Positions 43,209 to 53,197 of a stretch of DNA of 64,000 nt are shown in pieces (position 1 is the first letter of the stretch; each line of letters opens with the position of its first letter). The notes beneath the pieces are model-generated. The model worked only from the letters and a program-made list of their open reading frames with translations, made no database searches and was not told the origin of the DNA. The stretch spans positions 62,001-126,000 of the forward strand of contig JANQRG010000037.1 of NCBI GenBank assembly GCA_028284665.1, given 5' to 3'. The position numbers were made by a program, and so were the translations under genes. Source of the stretch: Croceivirga sp. (GTDB taxonomy: Bacteria; Bacteroidota; Bacteroidia; Flavobacteriales; Flavobacteriaceae).

Positions 43209-43460
43209 CGGGTTTTCCTGGAAAAGGTGCAGCTTGAGATATTAAGCTTCCAAACCGCCCCAATTACACCAGGGTGCGTGTTCACGAGCTTAGGGTAGTA
43301 TTGCCTGTCCTACAACCACTTGTTCCGGAGCTTCCTGTTGCTTTTTCCAGGACCATCAATTGCTTCCAAAAGAGTAATCGGGATTTATGTACATTTGAGA
43401 ATCAAGTAACCAACTATCGAAACTCCATCCACAACTCGTGCCCCCTGGTATTATCTAACA

Positions 43461-44681
43461 TTGTTGATCCTGGCCGGTGAGGCGGTATTTATCTTACCTT
43501 TTGTCCTTCCTCGTATTTTTCGTCCTACAGTACTTGACGTTTTTGCGTTGGACAATGTACAATTGGGCCTGTGTTTTTCCATATATGGCATTTTGGCGAT
43601 ACCTTCTTACTTGTTTGGTGGCCCCCTGGCGGATAAATACCCGCCCCGAAAATTGATTGCCGTAGCATTATGGCTTACTGCCCTGGGAGGACTCTTCTAT
43701 GCACAATATCCCGACGTCTTTGTGTTACGCATTTTATATGGCTATTGGGGGGTAACCACCATCTTTCTGTTTTGGGCACCCATGATCAAAGCGGCACGGG
43801 TATGGGGAGGGATCAATGCCCAGGGAAAAGCGTATGGGTTTTTAGATGGAGGCAGGGGCCTAACAGGGGCCCTGTTTGGACTTTTAGGGGTTTTGATCTT
43901 TTCATTCTTTTTGACCGAAGCTGCCGATGTCGCTTCACTTTCTGAACGGAAACGAGCGTTCTCCTACATCATTTATACCTCTTCCGGAATCATTTCGATA
44001 ATCGGCGTATTGGTATGGTACTTTATGATCAGCAAAGATGAAGCACAAGGCAATCTGGAGCGGATTACGTTCACCGAAATCCGACAAGTATTGAAATTGC
44101 CCTCTGTCTGGTTGTTGATGGTTATCATCCTGAGTGCCTACGTAGGCTATAAGATTACGGATATCGTTTCACAGTATGCTGAGGAGGTAATGCTTTACGA
44201 TCAGGTGGAGGCCGCAAAAACAGGGACACTTCTACAATTTCTGCGACCCACTACAGGGATTTTGGTCGGATTGATCGCCGACAGATATAAGATAACCCGA
44301 CTCTTGTTTTTCGGGTTTGTGCTTGCGGTTGTCGGTGGGCTACTCTTTGCCACCGGGATCATCGCGCCGACTACTACCATTTTGTTTTTTCTTTCTGTTG
44401 TGGTGATAGGGGTGGCGGTATATGCATGTCGCGCCTTATATTTTGGTGTGATGCAAGTGGGTAAGATCCCTCTCGCGCTCACAGGTACCGCAGTAGGATT
44501 AATATCGCTTACTGGCTATACCCCGGATATTTTCGCAGGGCCTGCCTATGGCTATTTGCTTGACGCCCATCCCGGGCAGGAGATTGGCCATCAGCATGTT
44601 TTTTGGATGTTCACCGCTTTTTCGTTAATCGGAGGTATAGCGGCTTTTCTCTACGATCGAAAGTATGGAAAAGCAGAATGA
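43461..44681 (+). CDS. MFS transporter, start uncertain
   Basis: 406 residues with twelve predicted TM helices, including the MFS loop 2-3 motif GGPLADKYPPRKL (about 48-62) and a second-half counterpart LIADRYKITRLL. The frame reads sensibly upstream of the TTG at 43461 (RAPWYYLTLLILAGEAVFI), back to a TAA at 43407-43409, with no ATG, GTG or other TTG between. The true start is therefore either this TTG (or the next), or an upstream one lost to a mutation or base error. The substrate is unknown; similar proteins are nitrate/oxalate-formate-type transporters. Nothing else is seen in 43209-43460. Confidence 0.8.
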   Translation: MLILAGEAVFILPFVLPRIFRPTVLDVFALDNVQLGLCFSIYGILAIPSYLFGGPLADKYPPRKLIAVALWLTALGGLFYAQYPDVFVLRILYGYWGVTTIFLFWAPMIKAARVWGGINAQGKAYGFLDGGRGLTGALFGLLGVLIFSFFLTEAADVASLSERKRAFSYIIYTSSGIISIIGVLVWYFMISKDEAQGNLERITFTEIRQVLKLPSVWLLMVIILSAYVGYKITDIVSQYAEEVMLYDQVEAAKTGTLLQFLRPTTGILVGLIADRYKITRLLFFGFVLAVVGGLLFATGIIAPTTTILFFLSVVVIGVAVYACRALYFGVMQVGKIPLALTGTAVGLISLTGYTPDIFAGPAYGYLLDAHPGQEIGHQHVFWMFTAFSLIGGIAAFLYDRKYGKAE

Positions 44682-44750
44682 ATGGTGTTAAAATAACGCG
44701 CTATCCGCACACTTTTAATATCTTTCCCGCTTAAATCAAACGAAACACTC

Positions 44751-47700
44751 ATGAGAATTTATGCGCTATTGTTGGCGGTACTGACCACTACTGCCATTAC
44801 AGCTCAAATCCAACCGCAATGGGTACGCTATCCGGCTATTTCACCTGATGGTACTTCCATTGCCTTTACCTACAAAGGCAACCTCTTTCGGGTGCCTACC
44901 AGCGGGGGTGCAGCAACGCAACTCACCTTCCACAAAGCCCACGATTACAAGGCCGTTTGGAGTAAAAATGGAAAGCAAATCGCTTTTGCTTCAGATCGTT
45001 ATGGCAACTTTGATGTCTTTGTCATGGATGCCCAGGGAGGAGCCGCTACCCGTTTAACCTATCATAGCAATGATGAGGTACCTTATACCTTTTCAGATGA
45101 TGACACCGGGGTACTCCTGGGTGCTGTACGTCAGGATGCTGCGAAACACCGGCAGTATCCTACCCGGGTACAACCCGAACTGTACCAGGTACCTTCCACA
45201 GGGGGCAGGGTAGATCAGGTATTGACGGTTCCGGCACAAGATGTGCAGGTAAACACCGACGGTAGTATGTTGGTGTACCACGATCGCAAAGGCTATGAAA
45301 ATGAGTTTCGCAAGCACCATGTCTCTGCCATTGCACGGGATATCTGGAAATACGATGTTAACAACGACAAGCATACGATGTTAACCTCCTTTAAAGGGGA
45401 GGACCGGAATCCGGTACTGGCTTCCGACGGCAATACCGTCTATTATCTTAGTGAAGCAAGTGGTAGTTTCAACGTACACAAGCTTACCCTGGACAACCCG
45501 GGACAAAACACCCAGCTTACCACTTTAACTACCCATCCAGTCCGGCATTTATCCTATGGTAACGGGACGATGGCCTTTAGTTATAATGGTGAGCTTTACA
45601 CGGTAAAAGACGGAGAAACACCCCAAAAGGTAGCTGTGATCATCCGTACTCAAGACGCGGAAAATGCAGATAAATTTGTATCGATCAATTCAGGGATTCG
45701 GGAAATGGCCATTGCACCGAATGGCAAGGAAATCGCTTTTATCGCCAGAGGGGAAGTTTTTGTGACTGCCGTTGAAGGTGGTTTAACGAAACGTTTAACC
45801 AATACGCCTGAACAGGAACGTTTTGTGCGTTTTACCTCCGATGGGAAAGCCGTAGCCTATGCCAGTGAACGGGAAGGAAAATGGCAGATCTATCAAACCG
45901 AAAAAGCACGTAGTGAAGAGCCCTATTTTTTTGCAGCTACCGTGTTGAATGAAAAATTGATGTTAGGTAAGGAGGTAGATTGTTATTTACCGGAGTTTTC
46001 ACCCGATGGCAAATTCATGGCCTTCATTGAAGATCGCCGCACCCTGAAGGTGCTAAACCTAAGCACAAAAGAAGAAAAAACCTTGTTGACCCCAGACGAA
46101 CTCTACCATTTTCAGGACGGGGACAAATATTATAAATGGAGTCCGGATAGCAAATGGTTACTGGTATCCTGGGGGGCTACCTTGAGCAATGGTGAAATCT
46201 TATTAGTTGCTGCTGACGGTACAAAAAAAGAGAACCTGACCCGAAGCGGCTATTACGATTTTTTCCCGAAGTGGGTAGGGGACGGGAATCAAATCTTATG
46301 GTTTAGTAACCGCGATGGGCTGAAGAGTTATGCGACGAGCGGACGCACCCAGGACGATGTGTACACGCTCTTCCTTACCCAAAAGGGATGGGACAAGTTT
46401 CGAATGTCCAAAGAAGACTACGATCTGCTGCAATTGTTGGAGGAAAAACCCGAAAATGACGAAGACAAGAAAGAGGATGCCGGGAAAAAAACAAAGAAAA
46501 AGGGTGATACCAAAACAGATGAAAAGGTAAAACCGTTACAATTTGATTGGGAGGATTTGCGGGAACGCAAAGCCCGGTTGACCATTCATTCCTCCAATCT
46601 GGCAGATGCGGTCGTATCCAAAGATGGAGAAAAACTATACTATCTGGCCCGGTTTGAAAAGAACCTGAACTTGTGGGAAACCGAACTTCGGACAAAGAAG
46701 ACAAAGCTGCTCATTCCCGTTAATGCAAAGCGTGCCGGTTTGCAATGGGATGCCAAACAGGAACAGCTCTTCCTGCTCAGTGACGGGAAGATACTAAAAG
46801 TAGACCTGGATGGCGCTAAAACCAAGCCTGTAAAAATGAAATCGGAGATGCAATTGGATACAGATGCCGAGAGACAACATATGTTTGAACATGTTTGGTT
46901 GCGGACCAATGCCATATTCTATCGTTCCGATTTTCACGGGCAGGATTGGGAGATGCTAAAGAAGGAATACGAAAAGTATGTTCCACATTTGGGTAATTCC
47001 TATGAATTTGCAGAGATGATTTCTGAACTATTAGGGGAACTTAATGTGAGTCATTCCGGGGGACGGTACAATGGTAATATCCCGAATCAGGATGCCACGG
47101 CAAGCCTGGGAATCTTTATGGACTACTCTCATGAGGGTGATGGGATAAAGATTGACGAGATCATTAAGGGAGGCCCTTTGGATAAGGCTGCTTTTACCAT
47201 TGCACCGGGAAGTGTTATTGAAAAGGTCAATGGCACCGTCATTGCTGCAACTTCTGACGTGGCCCAATATCTCAATCGTATCGCCGGGCAGTTTGTACTG
47301 CTGGACATTCTAAACCCAACAACCAATAAAAGGCAGCAGATTACGGTAAAACCCATTACCCTTGACGAAGAGAACCGCCTGTTGTACAAACGCTGGGTAA
47401 AGCGTAATGAAAAAGAGGTGGAGGAAAAAAGCGAGGGACTTCTGGGCTATGTGCATATTCCCGGAATGAGCGATGGGCCGTATCGCAATATCTATGAACA
47501 GATGTTAGGCAAGTTTGCAGATAAAAAGGCGGTGATCGTGGACACCCGATTTAACGGCGGGGGTGATCTTGTAGCCGATTTGGCAATGTTCTTTACCGGG
47601 GAATCCTTTATTTCCTATGAAACGGAAGATCGTAAAGTAGGAGGGGAACCTACTTCGCGTTGGACAAAACCTACCCTGGCTATCTTTAATGAATCCATGT

Positions 47701-47987
47701 ATAGTGACGGGCATTGTTTTGCCAGCGGCTATACCGATCTGAATATTGGGACAACCGTAGGGATGCCGGTACCGGGAACTTGTAGTTTTGCGGGCTGGGA
47801 GCGCTTACCCAATGGGGGGACCTGGGGAGTAGTTCCGGTAAGTGCTAAGAACAAAGTAGGAGAATGGATGGAAAACAACCAGACGGAACCCAAGATCTTG
47901 GTAAAAAACCAGCCTGATGTAATTGATAAAGGGATCGATCAGCAATTGGAACGCGCCATAGCAGAGCTCCTAAAGGAAGTGCAATAA
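44751..47987 (+). CDS. Tricorn-like S41 protease
   Basis: 1078 residues with signal peptide MRIYALLLAVLTTTAITAQ. Residues 20-620 hold two PD40/TolB-like propellers (YPAISPDGTSIAFTYKGNLF, IAFASDRYGNFDVFVMD), then a Lys/Asp/Glu-rich linker (about 572-600), a C1 helical domain (YVPHLGNSYEFAEMISELLG), a PDZ domain (IDEIIKGGPLDKAAF) and an S41 core: VIVDTRFNGGGDL, and Ser985 in NESMYSDGHCF. This is the bacterial Tricorn homologue architecture. It degrades peptides, here in the periplasm. Same strand as its neighbours but separated by 60-70 nt gaps. Confidence 0.92.
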   Translation: MRIYALLLAVLTTTAITAQIQPQWVRYPAISPDGTSIAFTYKGNLFRVPTSGGAATQLTFHKAHDYKAVWSKNGKQIAFASDRYGNFDVFVMDAQGGAATRLTYHSNDEVPYTFSDDDTGVLLGAVRQDAAKHRQYPTRVQPELYQVPSTGGRVDQVLTVPAQDVQVNTDGSMLVYHDRKGYENEFRKHHVSAIARDIWKYDVNNDKHTMLTSFKGEDRNPVLASDGNTVYYLSEASGSFNVHKLTLDNPGQNTQLTTLTTHPVRHLSYGNGTMAFSYNGELYTVKDGETPQKVAVIIRTQDAENADKFVSINSGIREMAIAPNGKEIAFIARGEVFVTAVEGGLTKRLTNTPEQERFVRFTSDGKAVAYASEREGKWQIYQTEKARSEEPYFFAATVLNEKLMLGKEVDCYLPEFSPDGKFMAFIEDRRTLKVLNLSTKEEKTLLTPDELYHFQDGDKYYKWSPDSKWLLVSWGATLSNGEILLVAADGTKKENLTRSGYYDFFPKWVGDGNQILWFSNRDGLKSYATSGRTQDDVYTLFLTQKGWDKFRMSKEDYDLLQLLEEKPENDEDKKEDAGKKTKKKGDTKTDEKVKPLQFDWEDLRERKARLTIHSSNLADAVVSKDGEKLYYLARFEKNLNLWETELRTKKTKLLIPVNAKRAGLQWDAKQEQLFLLSDGKILKVDLDGAKTKPVKMKSEMQLDTDAERQHMFEHVWLRTNAIFYRSDFHGQDWEMLKKEYEKYVPHLGNSYEFAEMISELLGELNVSHSGGRYNGNIPNQDATASLGIFMDYSHEGDGIKIDEIIKGGPLDKAAFTIAPGSVIEKVNGTVIAATSDVAQYLNRIAGQFVLLDILNPTTNKRQQITVKPITLDEENRLLYKRWVKRNEKEVEEKSEGLLGYVHIPGMSDGPYRNIYEQMLGKFADKKAVIVDTRFNGGGDLVADLAMFFTGESFISYETEDRKVGGEPTSRWTKPTLAIFNESMYSDGHCFASGYTDLNIGTTVGMPVPGTCSFAGWERLPNGGTWGVVPVSAKNKVGEWMENNQTEPKILVKNQPDVIDKGIDQQLERAIAELLKEVQ

Positions 47988-48046
47988 CTAGAGATTCTTT
48001 TTCGCATAAATAATTAGTTGTAAATGCCTAAAATACTTCATGACCT

Positions 48047-50596
48047 ATGCGGTATTTTTTAATTGGATTAGCACTTATGTTGGTCAGCTGTGGTAAAAGA
48101 GCTCCGGACGAAGTTGTTATTGCCAGCAATTGGGAATTTCGAAAAACCGGGGATACTTCCTGGTTACCCGCTTCAATCCCCGGAACGGTGCATACCGATC
48201 TACTAGCGAACCAAAAGATCGAAAACCCCTTTTTTCGCCTGAATGAGCTGGACGTTCAATGGGTGGATAAAGAAGACTGGGAGTACCAGACGTCGTTTCA
48301 GCTGGAAAAGAAAGCGCTAAAACGGGATCATTTCGAGCTGATTTTTCAGGGGTTGGATACCTATGCCAAGGTATACCTGAATGACACCTTGCTGCTGGAA
48401 ACCGATAATATGTTTCGAACCTACAAAGCAGAGGTAACCCAAAAACTAAAAGAGGGTACAAATGACTTGCGGATACTCCTGGAATCACCGATCCGCAGGG
48501 GTATTAAAAAATACGACGCTGTCCCTTATGTTATTCCCGTTTCCGATAATGACCTTGCGGAAATAGGGCAAGTCCCGGAAAACAAAAAAGTAAGCATTTA
48601 CACCCGAAAAGCCGGGTATCATTTTGGTTGGGATTGGGGGCCACGTTTGGTAAGCTCAGGGATTTGGCGTCCGGTAATCTTAAAAAGTTGGGATGATTTT
48701 AGGATCAAAGATCTCCATGTCCAGCAAAAAAGGTTGGACACCACCGCTATGCTGAACGCTAATGTGGAGATAAAAGCCCTGGAAGCCACTGAATTGGATA
48801 TGGAGCTAAGGGTGGACGGAATGTTGGTCGCAGAGACTCCCCTGTTGGTACAGGCGGGAACCGCCGTCTACGACATTCCCTTTACCATTGTTGAACCCGA
48901 ACTTTGGTGGCCGAATGGCTTTGGGGACCAAAAGTTATATGATGTAGGGATTCGGCTGAAGGGAAAAAGAAGTGTGGATACGGCGTCGCGGAGCATAGGA
49001 CTGCGCACGGTTGAACTGGTAACCGAAAAAGATAGTATTGGGAGTTCCTTTTACTTCAAGGTCAATGGGCAACCCATCTTTATGAAAGGGGCCAATTATA
49101 TCCCGAACGATGTCTTTCTACCTCGGGTGGATACCACAGCCTATAAAAAGGTGGTAGACGCTGCAGTAGCCGCCAATATGAATATGTTGCGAGTATGGGG
49201 CGGAGGGGTTTACGAGAACGACATTTTTTATGAATTGTGTGACGAAAAGGGGATTCTGGTATGGCAGGATTTTATGTTTGCCTGTGCGATGTTTCCAGGA
49301 GATACCGCTTTTCTGGAGAACGTGAAACAAGAAGCCATCGATAATGTAAAAAGGCTGCGGAACCATCCTTCCATTGCCCTTTGGTGTGGGAACAATGAGA
49401 TCCTGGTGGCCTGGAAAAACTGGGGTTGGGAAAACGAGATGATCAAAACTTTTGGCGTATCTGCGGCAGAAGAGGTGTATGCCGCCTATGAAGCCGTTTT
49501 TCATGATATCCTTCCAGGGGTAGTTGAAGCCTACGATCCTTCCCGTTCGTATTGGGCTTCTTCACCAAGTAGTGCCGAAGGAATACCGGAATCCTTAACC
49601 GATGGCGATCGCCATTATTGGGGTGTCTGGTGGGGCAAAGAGCCTTTTTCCAACTTTGAAGCCGAAATGCCGCGTTTTATGTCGGAATTCGGATTTCAGT
49701 CCTTTCCGGAGTTATCCACTGTGGAGCAATATGCGCTTCCCGAAGATTATGACATTTATTCCGAAGTGATGAAATCGCATCAGCGATCAAGTATTGGAAA
49801 TGAGACCATTGAGGAGTATATGTTGCGACACTACCAACAACCCAGAGATTTTGCTTCGTATCTCTACATCAGTCATTTGTTGCAGGCGTATGGTATTGGA
49901 GAAGGGATACACGCGCATAGACGCAATCGCGAACGTTGTATGGGCAGTCTGTACTGGCAAATTAACGATTGCTGGCCGGTGGCTTCCTGGAGCAGTATTG
50001 ATTATTATGGCAAATGGAAGGCCTTGCATTATGAAGTGAAACGCGCATTTGCACCGCTGGCCCTTAGTTTTGGGCATACTACCGACGCTACAGAAGTCTT
50101 TGCTCTTAACGATCATTTGAATCCCGTTTCGGCCAAGCTTACACTGCAACTACTCGATTTTGAAGGCACCCTCTTAGAACAGTGGAACGATACCATTACC
50201 ATGCCACCGGGAAGCAGTCAAAAGATACTTATGCTGAGTAAAGAGGAGCTATCGGCATACGACCCTGCTACAACACTGCTTCATGCCAGCTTGCATATTG
50301 GCGACAGCCTGGTTACGGAAAAGGTCCGCTATCGTACAGTTTTTAAGGCACTGGAACTCCCTGAACCCGAATTACAATACGAAGTCCTGGAAAAGGAAAA
50401 CGTATTTGAGGTAGTGTTACGAACAAAACACCTGGCAAAAGATGTGTATTTGGCCTCTCGGTCATCGGGTAATTTTTCGGATAACTACTTTGATCTGTTA
50501 CCCGGGCAAAGCAAGACCGTAACCATACAAAAGGATAGTACCCTGTTGAATTTCAAGGAAGATTTGCAAGTGGTAAGCTTGAAAGACAGCTATTAG
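48047..50596 (+). CDS. GH2 beta-mannosidase lipoprotein
   Basis: 849 residues: lipobox MLVSC (Cys15), an N-terminal jelly roll (IPGTVHTDLLANQKIENPFF, typical of beta-mannosidases), an Ig-like domain, and the TIM barrel with acid/base Glu451 (LWCGNNEI) and nucleophile Glu547 (FMSEFGFQS). The YHFGWDWGPRLVSSGIWRPV block and WYWQINDCWPV-like LYWQINDCWPVASW are specific for beta-mannosidases. It removes terminal beta-mannose from oligosaccharides, anchored in the outer membrane or facing the periplasm. With the GH26-like enzyme upstream it makes a mannan-degradation pair. Confidence 0.92.
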   Translation: MRYFLIGLALMLVSCGKRAPDEVVIASNWEFRKTGDTSWLPASIPGTVHTDLLANQKIENPFFRLNELDVQWVDKEDWEYQTSFQLEKKALKRDHFELIFQGLDTYAKVYLNDTLLLETDNMFRTYKAEVTQKLKEGTNDLRILLESPIRRGIKKYDAVPYVIPVSDNDLAEIGQVPENKKVSIYTRKAGYHFGWDWGPRLVSSGIWRPVILKSWDDFRIKDLHVQQKRLDTTAMLNANVEIKALEATELDMELRVDGMLVAETPLLVQAGTAVYDIPFTIVEPELWWPNGFGDQKLYDVGIRLKGKRSVDTASRSIGLRTVELVTEKDSIGSSFYFKVNGQPIFMKGANYIPNDVFLPRVDTTAYKKVVDAAVAANMNMLRVWGGGVYENDIFYELCDEKGILVWQDFMFACAMFPGDTAFLENVKQEAIDNVKRLRNHPSIALWCGNNEILVAWKNWGWENEMIKTFGVSAAEEVYAAYEAVFHDILPGVVEAYDPSRSYWASSPSSAEGIPESLTDGDRHYWGVWWGKEPFSNFEAEMPRFMSEFGFQSFPELSTVEQYALPEDYDIYSEVMKSHQRSSIGNETIEEYMLRHYQQPRDFASYLYISHLLQAYGIGEGIHAHRRNRERCMGSLYWQINDCWPVASWSSIDYYGKWKALHYEVKRAFAPLALSFGHTTDATEVFALNDHLNPVSAKLTLQLLDFEGTLLEQWNDTITMPPGSSQKILMLSKEELSAYDPATTLLHASLHIGDSLVTEKVRYRTVFKALELPEPELQYEVLEKENVFEVVLRTKHLAKDVYLASRSSGNFSDNYFDLLPGQSKTVTIQKDSTLLNFKEDLQVVSLKDSY

Positions 50597-50615
50597 AGAT
50601 ACCCACTTTACATCT

Positions 50616-50999
50616 TCAGGTGGAAAACAGCCGCTGTACCTTTTCCTGGCGCAACCAGAGGGCTAGCCAAATAACGATGCCAAATATCACCGGGAAGATG
50701 GTATTAAACAACGGGTCCTGATGAATGACATGGGAAGCAACAGCTCCGCCCAACCATCCGGTGAGCAAGACAGCGCCAAATCCTGATGTTTTTGGAAAAG
50801 CATAAAGCAGCGTGCTCAGTAGTAACGCTATACCCAGGATAAGTACTGCAGACTCCGGATAGCCTAAACCGGTAGCCCCTGCCACGGCTTGTTCGGTCTG
50901 TAAAATGTTCATCACTGCTCCCATAAGGAACATGGTTACAACAATACCTTGAAGGATGTAGGAAATCCAAAGGCGTGCTTTTGAAATTTCGGTGGTCAT
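50616..50999 (-). CDS. DoxX-like small membrane protein
   Basis: 127 residues with four TM segments (ILQGIVVTMFLMGAVMNIL, ESAVLILGIALLLSTLLYAF, SGFGAVLLTGWLGGAVASHV, PVIFGIVIWLALWLRQ), the DoxX-like family pattern. Function undefined. The start at 50999 (MTTEIS) is used; an upstream ATG would overlap the OmdA gene. It is 20 nt after that gene on the same strand, so probably co-transcribed. Confidence 0.82.
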   Translation of the reverse strand: MTTEISKARLWISYILQGIVVTMFLMGAVMNILQTEQAVAGATGLGYPESAVLILGIALLLSTLLYAFPKTSGFGAVLLTGWLGGAVASHVIHQDPLFNTIFPVIFGIVIWLALWLRQEKVQRLFST

Positions 51000-51019
51000 A
51001 ATAGTATCTGATTTATTGG

Positions 51020-51595
51020 TTATCTCGTCATTCTTGATTTTATACCTTGTCCACATAAGGTAATGATTTCTGCGATACGCTTTTGCCGTGTTTCTTCTCG
51101 TTTTGCGTGATTCAACCAGTAGAGGTAACTCTTCCGTTGTCCCGGGGTGAAATTTTGAAAGTTGTTCCATGCTTTTCGGTTGTTGGCAAAGGCCTTTTGG
51201 AGATCCTTGGGAACAACTCCATTTTCCACATCATCCAAAGCCTTCCAGGAGCCATTTTCTTTGGCAATGGCAATAGCCTTCCAGCCACTTTCATGCATAA
51301 GTTCGGCTTGTTCAAGGGCTTTGATATGTTCCTTGTTTACTTTGCTCCAAACACTTTTCGGTTTACGGGGACAAAAGTATTGACGTCGTTTCCCATTCCC
51401 CAGGCTTTTTACGGTACTGTCTATCCAGCCGTAGCACAGTGCCACACGTACCGCTTCTTCCCAACGCATGCTGGGCATTTCATGGTCCACTTTGTAAAAG
51501 ATCAGGTAAATCCCTGCGGAGTTGTTATGATTTTTATGTAACCACTTTCGCCAGGCAGTATCATTTTTGAAATAGTGTTCCTTCGGTTCTGCCAT
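51020..51595 (-). CDS. YdeI/OmdA-family protein
   Basis: 191 residues. N-terminal AWRKWLHKNHNNSAGIYLIFYK and WEEAVRVALCYGWIDSTVKSL, then RQYFCPRKPKSVWSKVNKEHI, the conserved core of the YdeI/OmpD-associated family, and a C-terminal FTPGQRKSYLYWLNHAKREETR helix. Cytosolic, function unknown (linked to bacteriocin/peptide tolerance by name). The stretch GKRRQYFCPRKPKSVWS is the family's signature. A different OmdA-like gene is at 8068-8550. Only 6 nt separate it from the M20 peptidase gene upstream. Confidence 0.85.
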   Translation of the reverse strand: MAEPKEHYFKNDTAWRKWLHKNHNNSAGIYLIFYKVDHEMPSMRWEEAVRVALCYGWIDSTVKSLGNGKRRQYFCPRKPKSVWSKVNKEHIKALEQAELMHESGWKAIAIAKENGSWKALDDVENGVVPKDLQKAFANNRKAWNNFQNFTPGQRKSYLYWLNHAKREETRQKRIAEIITLCGQGIKSRMTR

Positions 51596-51601
51596 AATCC
51601 A

Positions 51602-53131
51602 TTAGAGCTTTTCGTTTAAGATGGATAGCATCGTCAGGATACCTTCGCGGTAATTCCCAAGACGTAAATTCTCATTGGGACTGTGTTGATTATTATCCCT
51701 GTTCACCGTAGGAACAGTTACTGCAGGGATGTTCAGTGTGGTAACAAAGGGTGATATTGGGATGGACCCCCCACTCATGCGTATCCGAATAGGGTCTTCA
51801 TCGAAGACATTTTTAAGGGCCCGGTTTAGCCATAGGCCTACTTCCGAATCAAAATCGGTGCGGAAAGATTGATAGGAGATCTCATGGGTTAAAGTGGCGA
51901 TTTTAGAGTACTTTAATCGCTCCCCTTTAGTGGGCACCCTATCCACAATATGATAGCCCTGGTCTGCAATATGATCTTTGATGAGTCTGATAAGCCGCTC
52001 GGGGTCCGATTCCAACACTAACCGCACATCAATTTCAGCCCTGGCCCAGCCGGGGACGATGGTCCGAACTTTTTCATTGATCCAGCCCGATTGCATACCC
52101 CTGATATTCAAGGAGGGATATTGAATGGCCGCCTGGTAGTAGTCGGCAACTTTATCTGCGCCTGCGATCTGTAAACGGTATTTGATTAGTTCATCGTTGT
52201 CAGGAACGGATTTAAGAATTTTCTCGGTTTCGGGATCAATGGAAATTCCATCATAGAAACCTGGAATGATAACCCTGCCATCATCGTCCTTCATGGATGC
52301 CAATACCTTGGAAAGACGGAAAGCAGGATTTGGTGCATAATTCCCAAAATGCCCACTATGTTGGGGAACAATCGGACCATAGGTGGTCAACTGCACTGTG
52401 GCAATACCACGAGCCCCAAAGGTTAGCGTGGGTTTGTTGGTAATATGCCTTGGCCCATCAAAAATAATAAGCATGTCCGCTTTTAATAGGTCAGCATTTT
52501 CAATAACCGCTTTAGGAAGTCGGGGGGAACCCAATTCTTCCTCAAAATCCATAATGACCTTGATGTTGTAGTTGGGAGTAATCCCCAACGCTGCCGTTCC
52601 ATCCAAAGCTGCCAAAAACATGGCCACAGGGCCTTTAGCATCACTTGCCGATCGTGCAAATACCCGCCAATCGTCCTGATACTCCAGGATGGAACTCCAC
52701 GGAAGGGATTCCCAACCCACAGATTTGCCTGGCTTTTTAAGTGTGGGGGTATAGGGGGTTTCTTGAGACCAACGCGTGGAGTCCACGGGTTGACCATCAA
52801 CTTGCAAATAGATGAGTACGGTTTTTTTGGCCTTTTTGTGTTTTCTTTCCGCTAACAACAGCGGGACGGTGGCTGTAGGAATTCGTGTTGTGGTAAAACG
52901 TCGTTCGCTAAACGCCTTTTCGCACCATAGCACATTTTTCTCAATATCCTCCGGATAATAGGCATCGTTGGGAATGCTGAGTAATTCTTTAAGCAAGGGA
53001 AAAGAGGAAACTGTATATTCCCGAGCCGTAGCTTCCAACTGTGCTCTGGAGATTTGTTGGGAAATTCCTGAGAAACAAAAGCAAAAAGAGAGCCACCAAA
53101 GGGAATAGGTGAGAAAAGAATTGAATTTCAT
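51602..53131 (-). CDS. M20-family metallopeptidase, exported
   Basis: 509 residues with a signal peptide (LWWLSFCFCFSGISQQ). The M20 core shows SDAKGPVAMFLAALD (bridging Asp), MDFEEELGSPRLP (catalytic Glu and metal Glu), IFDGPRH and the late NQHSPNENL His. The first motif, normally GHxDVQP, reads YLQVDGQPVD: Gln110 (CAA) replaces the first metal-ligand His while the Asp is kept. I believe this LQxDGQP form marks a subfamily, probably with altered metal binding. Peptide or dipeptide hydrolysis in the periplasm is the likely role. Confidence 0.87.
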   Translation of the reverse strand: MKFNSFLTYSLWWLSFCFCFSGISQQISRAQLEATAREYTVSSFPLLKELLSIPNDAYYPEDIEKNVLWCEKAFSERRFTTTRIPTATVPLLLAERKHKKAKKTVLIYLQVDGQPVDSTRWSQETPYTPTLKKPGKSVGWESLPWSSILEYQDDWRVFARSASDAKGPVAMFLAALDGTAALGITPNYNIKVIMDFEEELGSPRLPKAVIENADLLKADMLIIFDGPRHITNKPTLTFGARGIATVQLTTYGPIVPQHSGHFGNYAPNPAFRLSKVLASMKDDDGRVIIPGFYDGISIDPETEKILKSVPDNDELIKYRLQIAGADKVADYYQAAIQYPSLNIRGMQSGWINEKVRTIVPGWARAEIDVRLVLESDPERLIRLIKDHIADQGYHIVDRVPTKGERLKYSKIATLTHEISYQSFRTDFDSEVGLWLNRALKNVFDEDPIRIRMSGGSIPISPFVTTLNIPAVTVPTVNRDNNQHSPNENLRLGNYREGILTMLSILNEKL

Positions 53132-53197
53132 AAGATTGTGGCAATTGTTCTTTTTAAAAGTACCGATACTTTGCCTATTTCACCAATTCCGGTCTGC

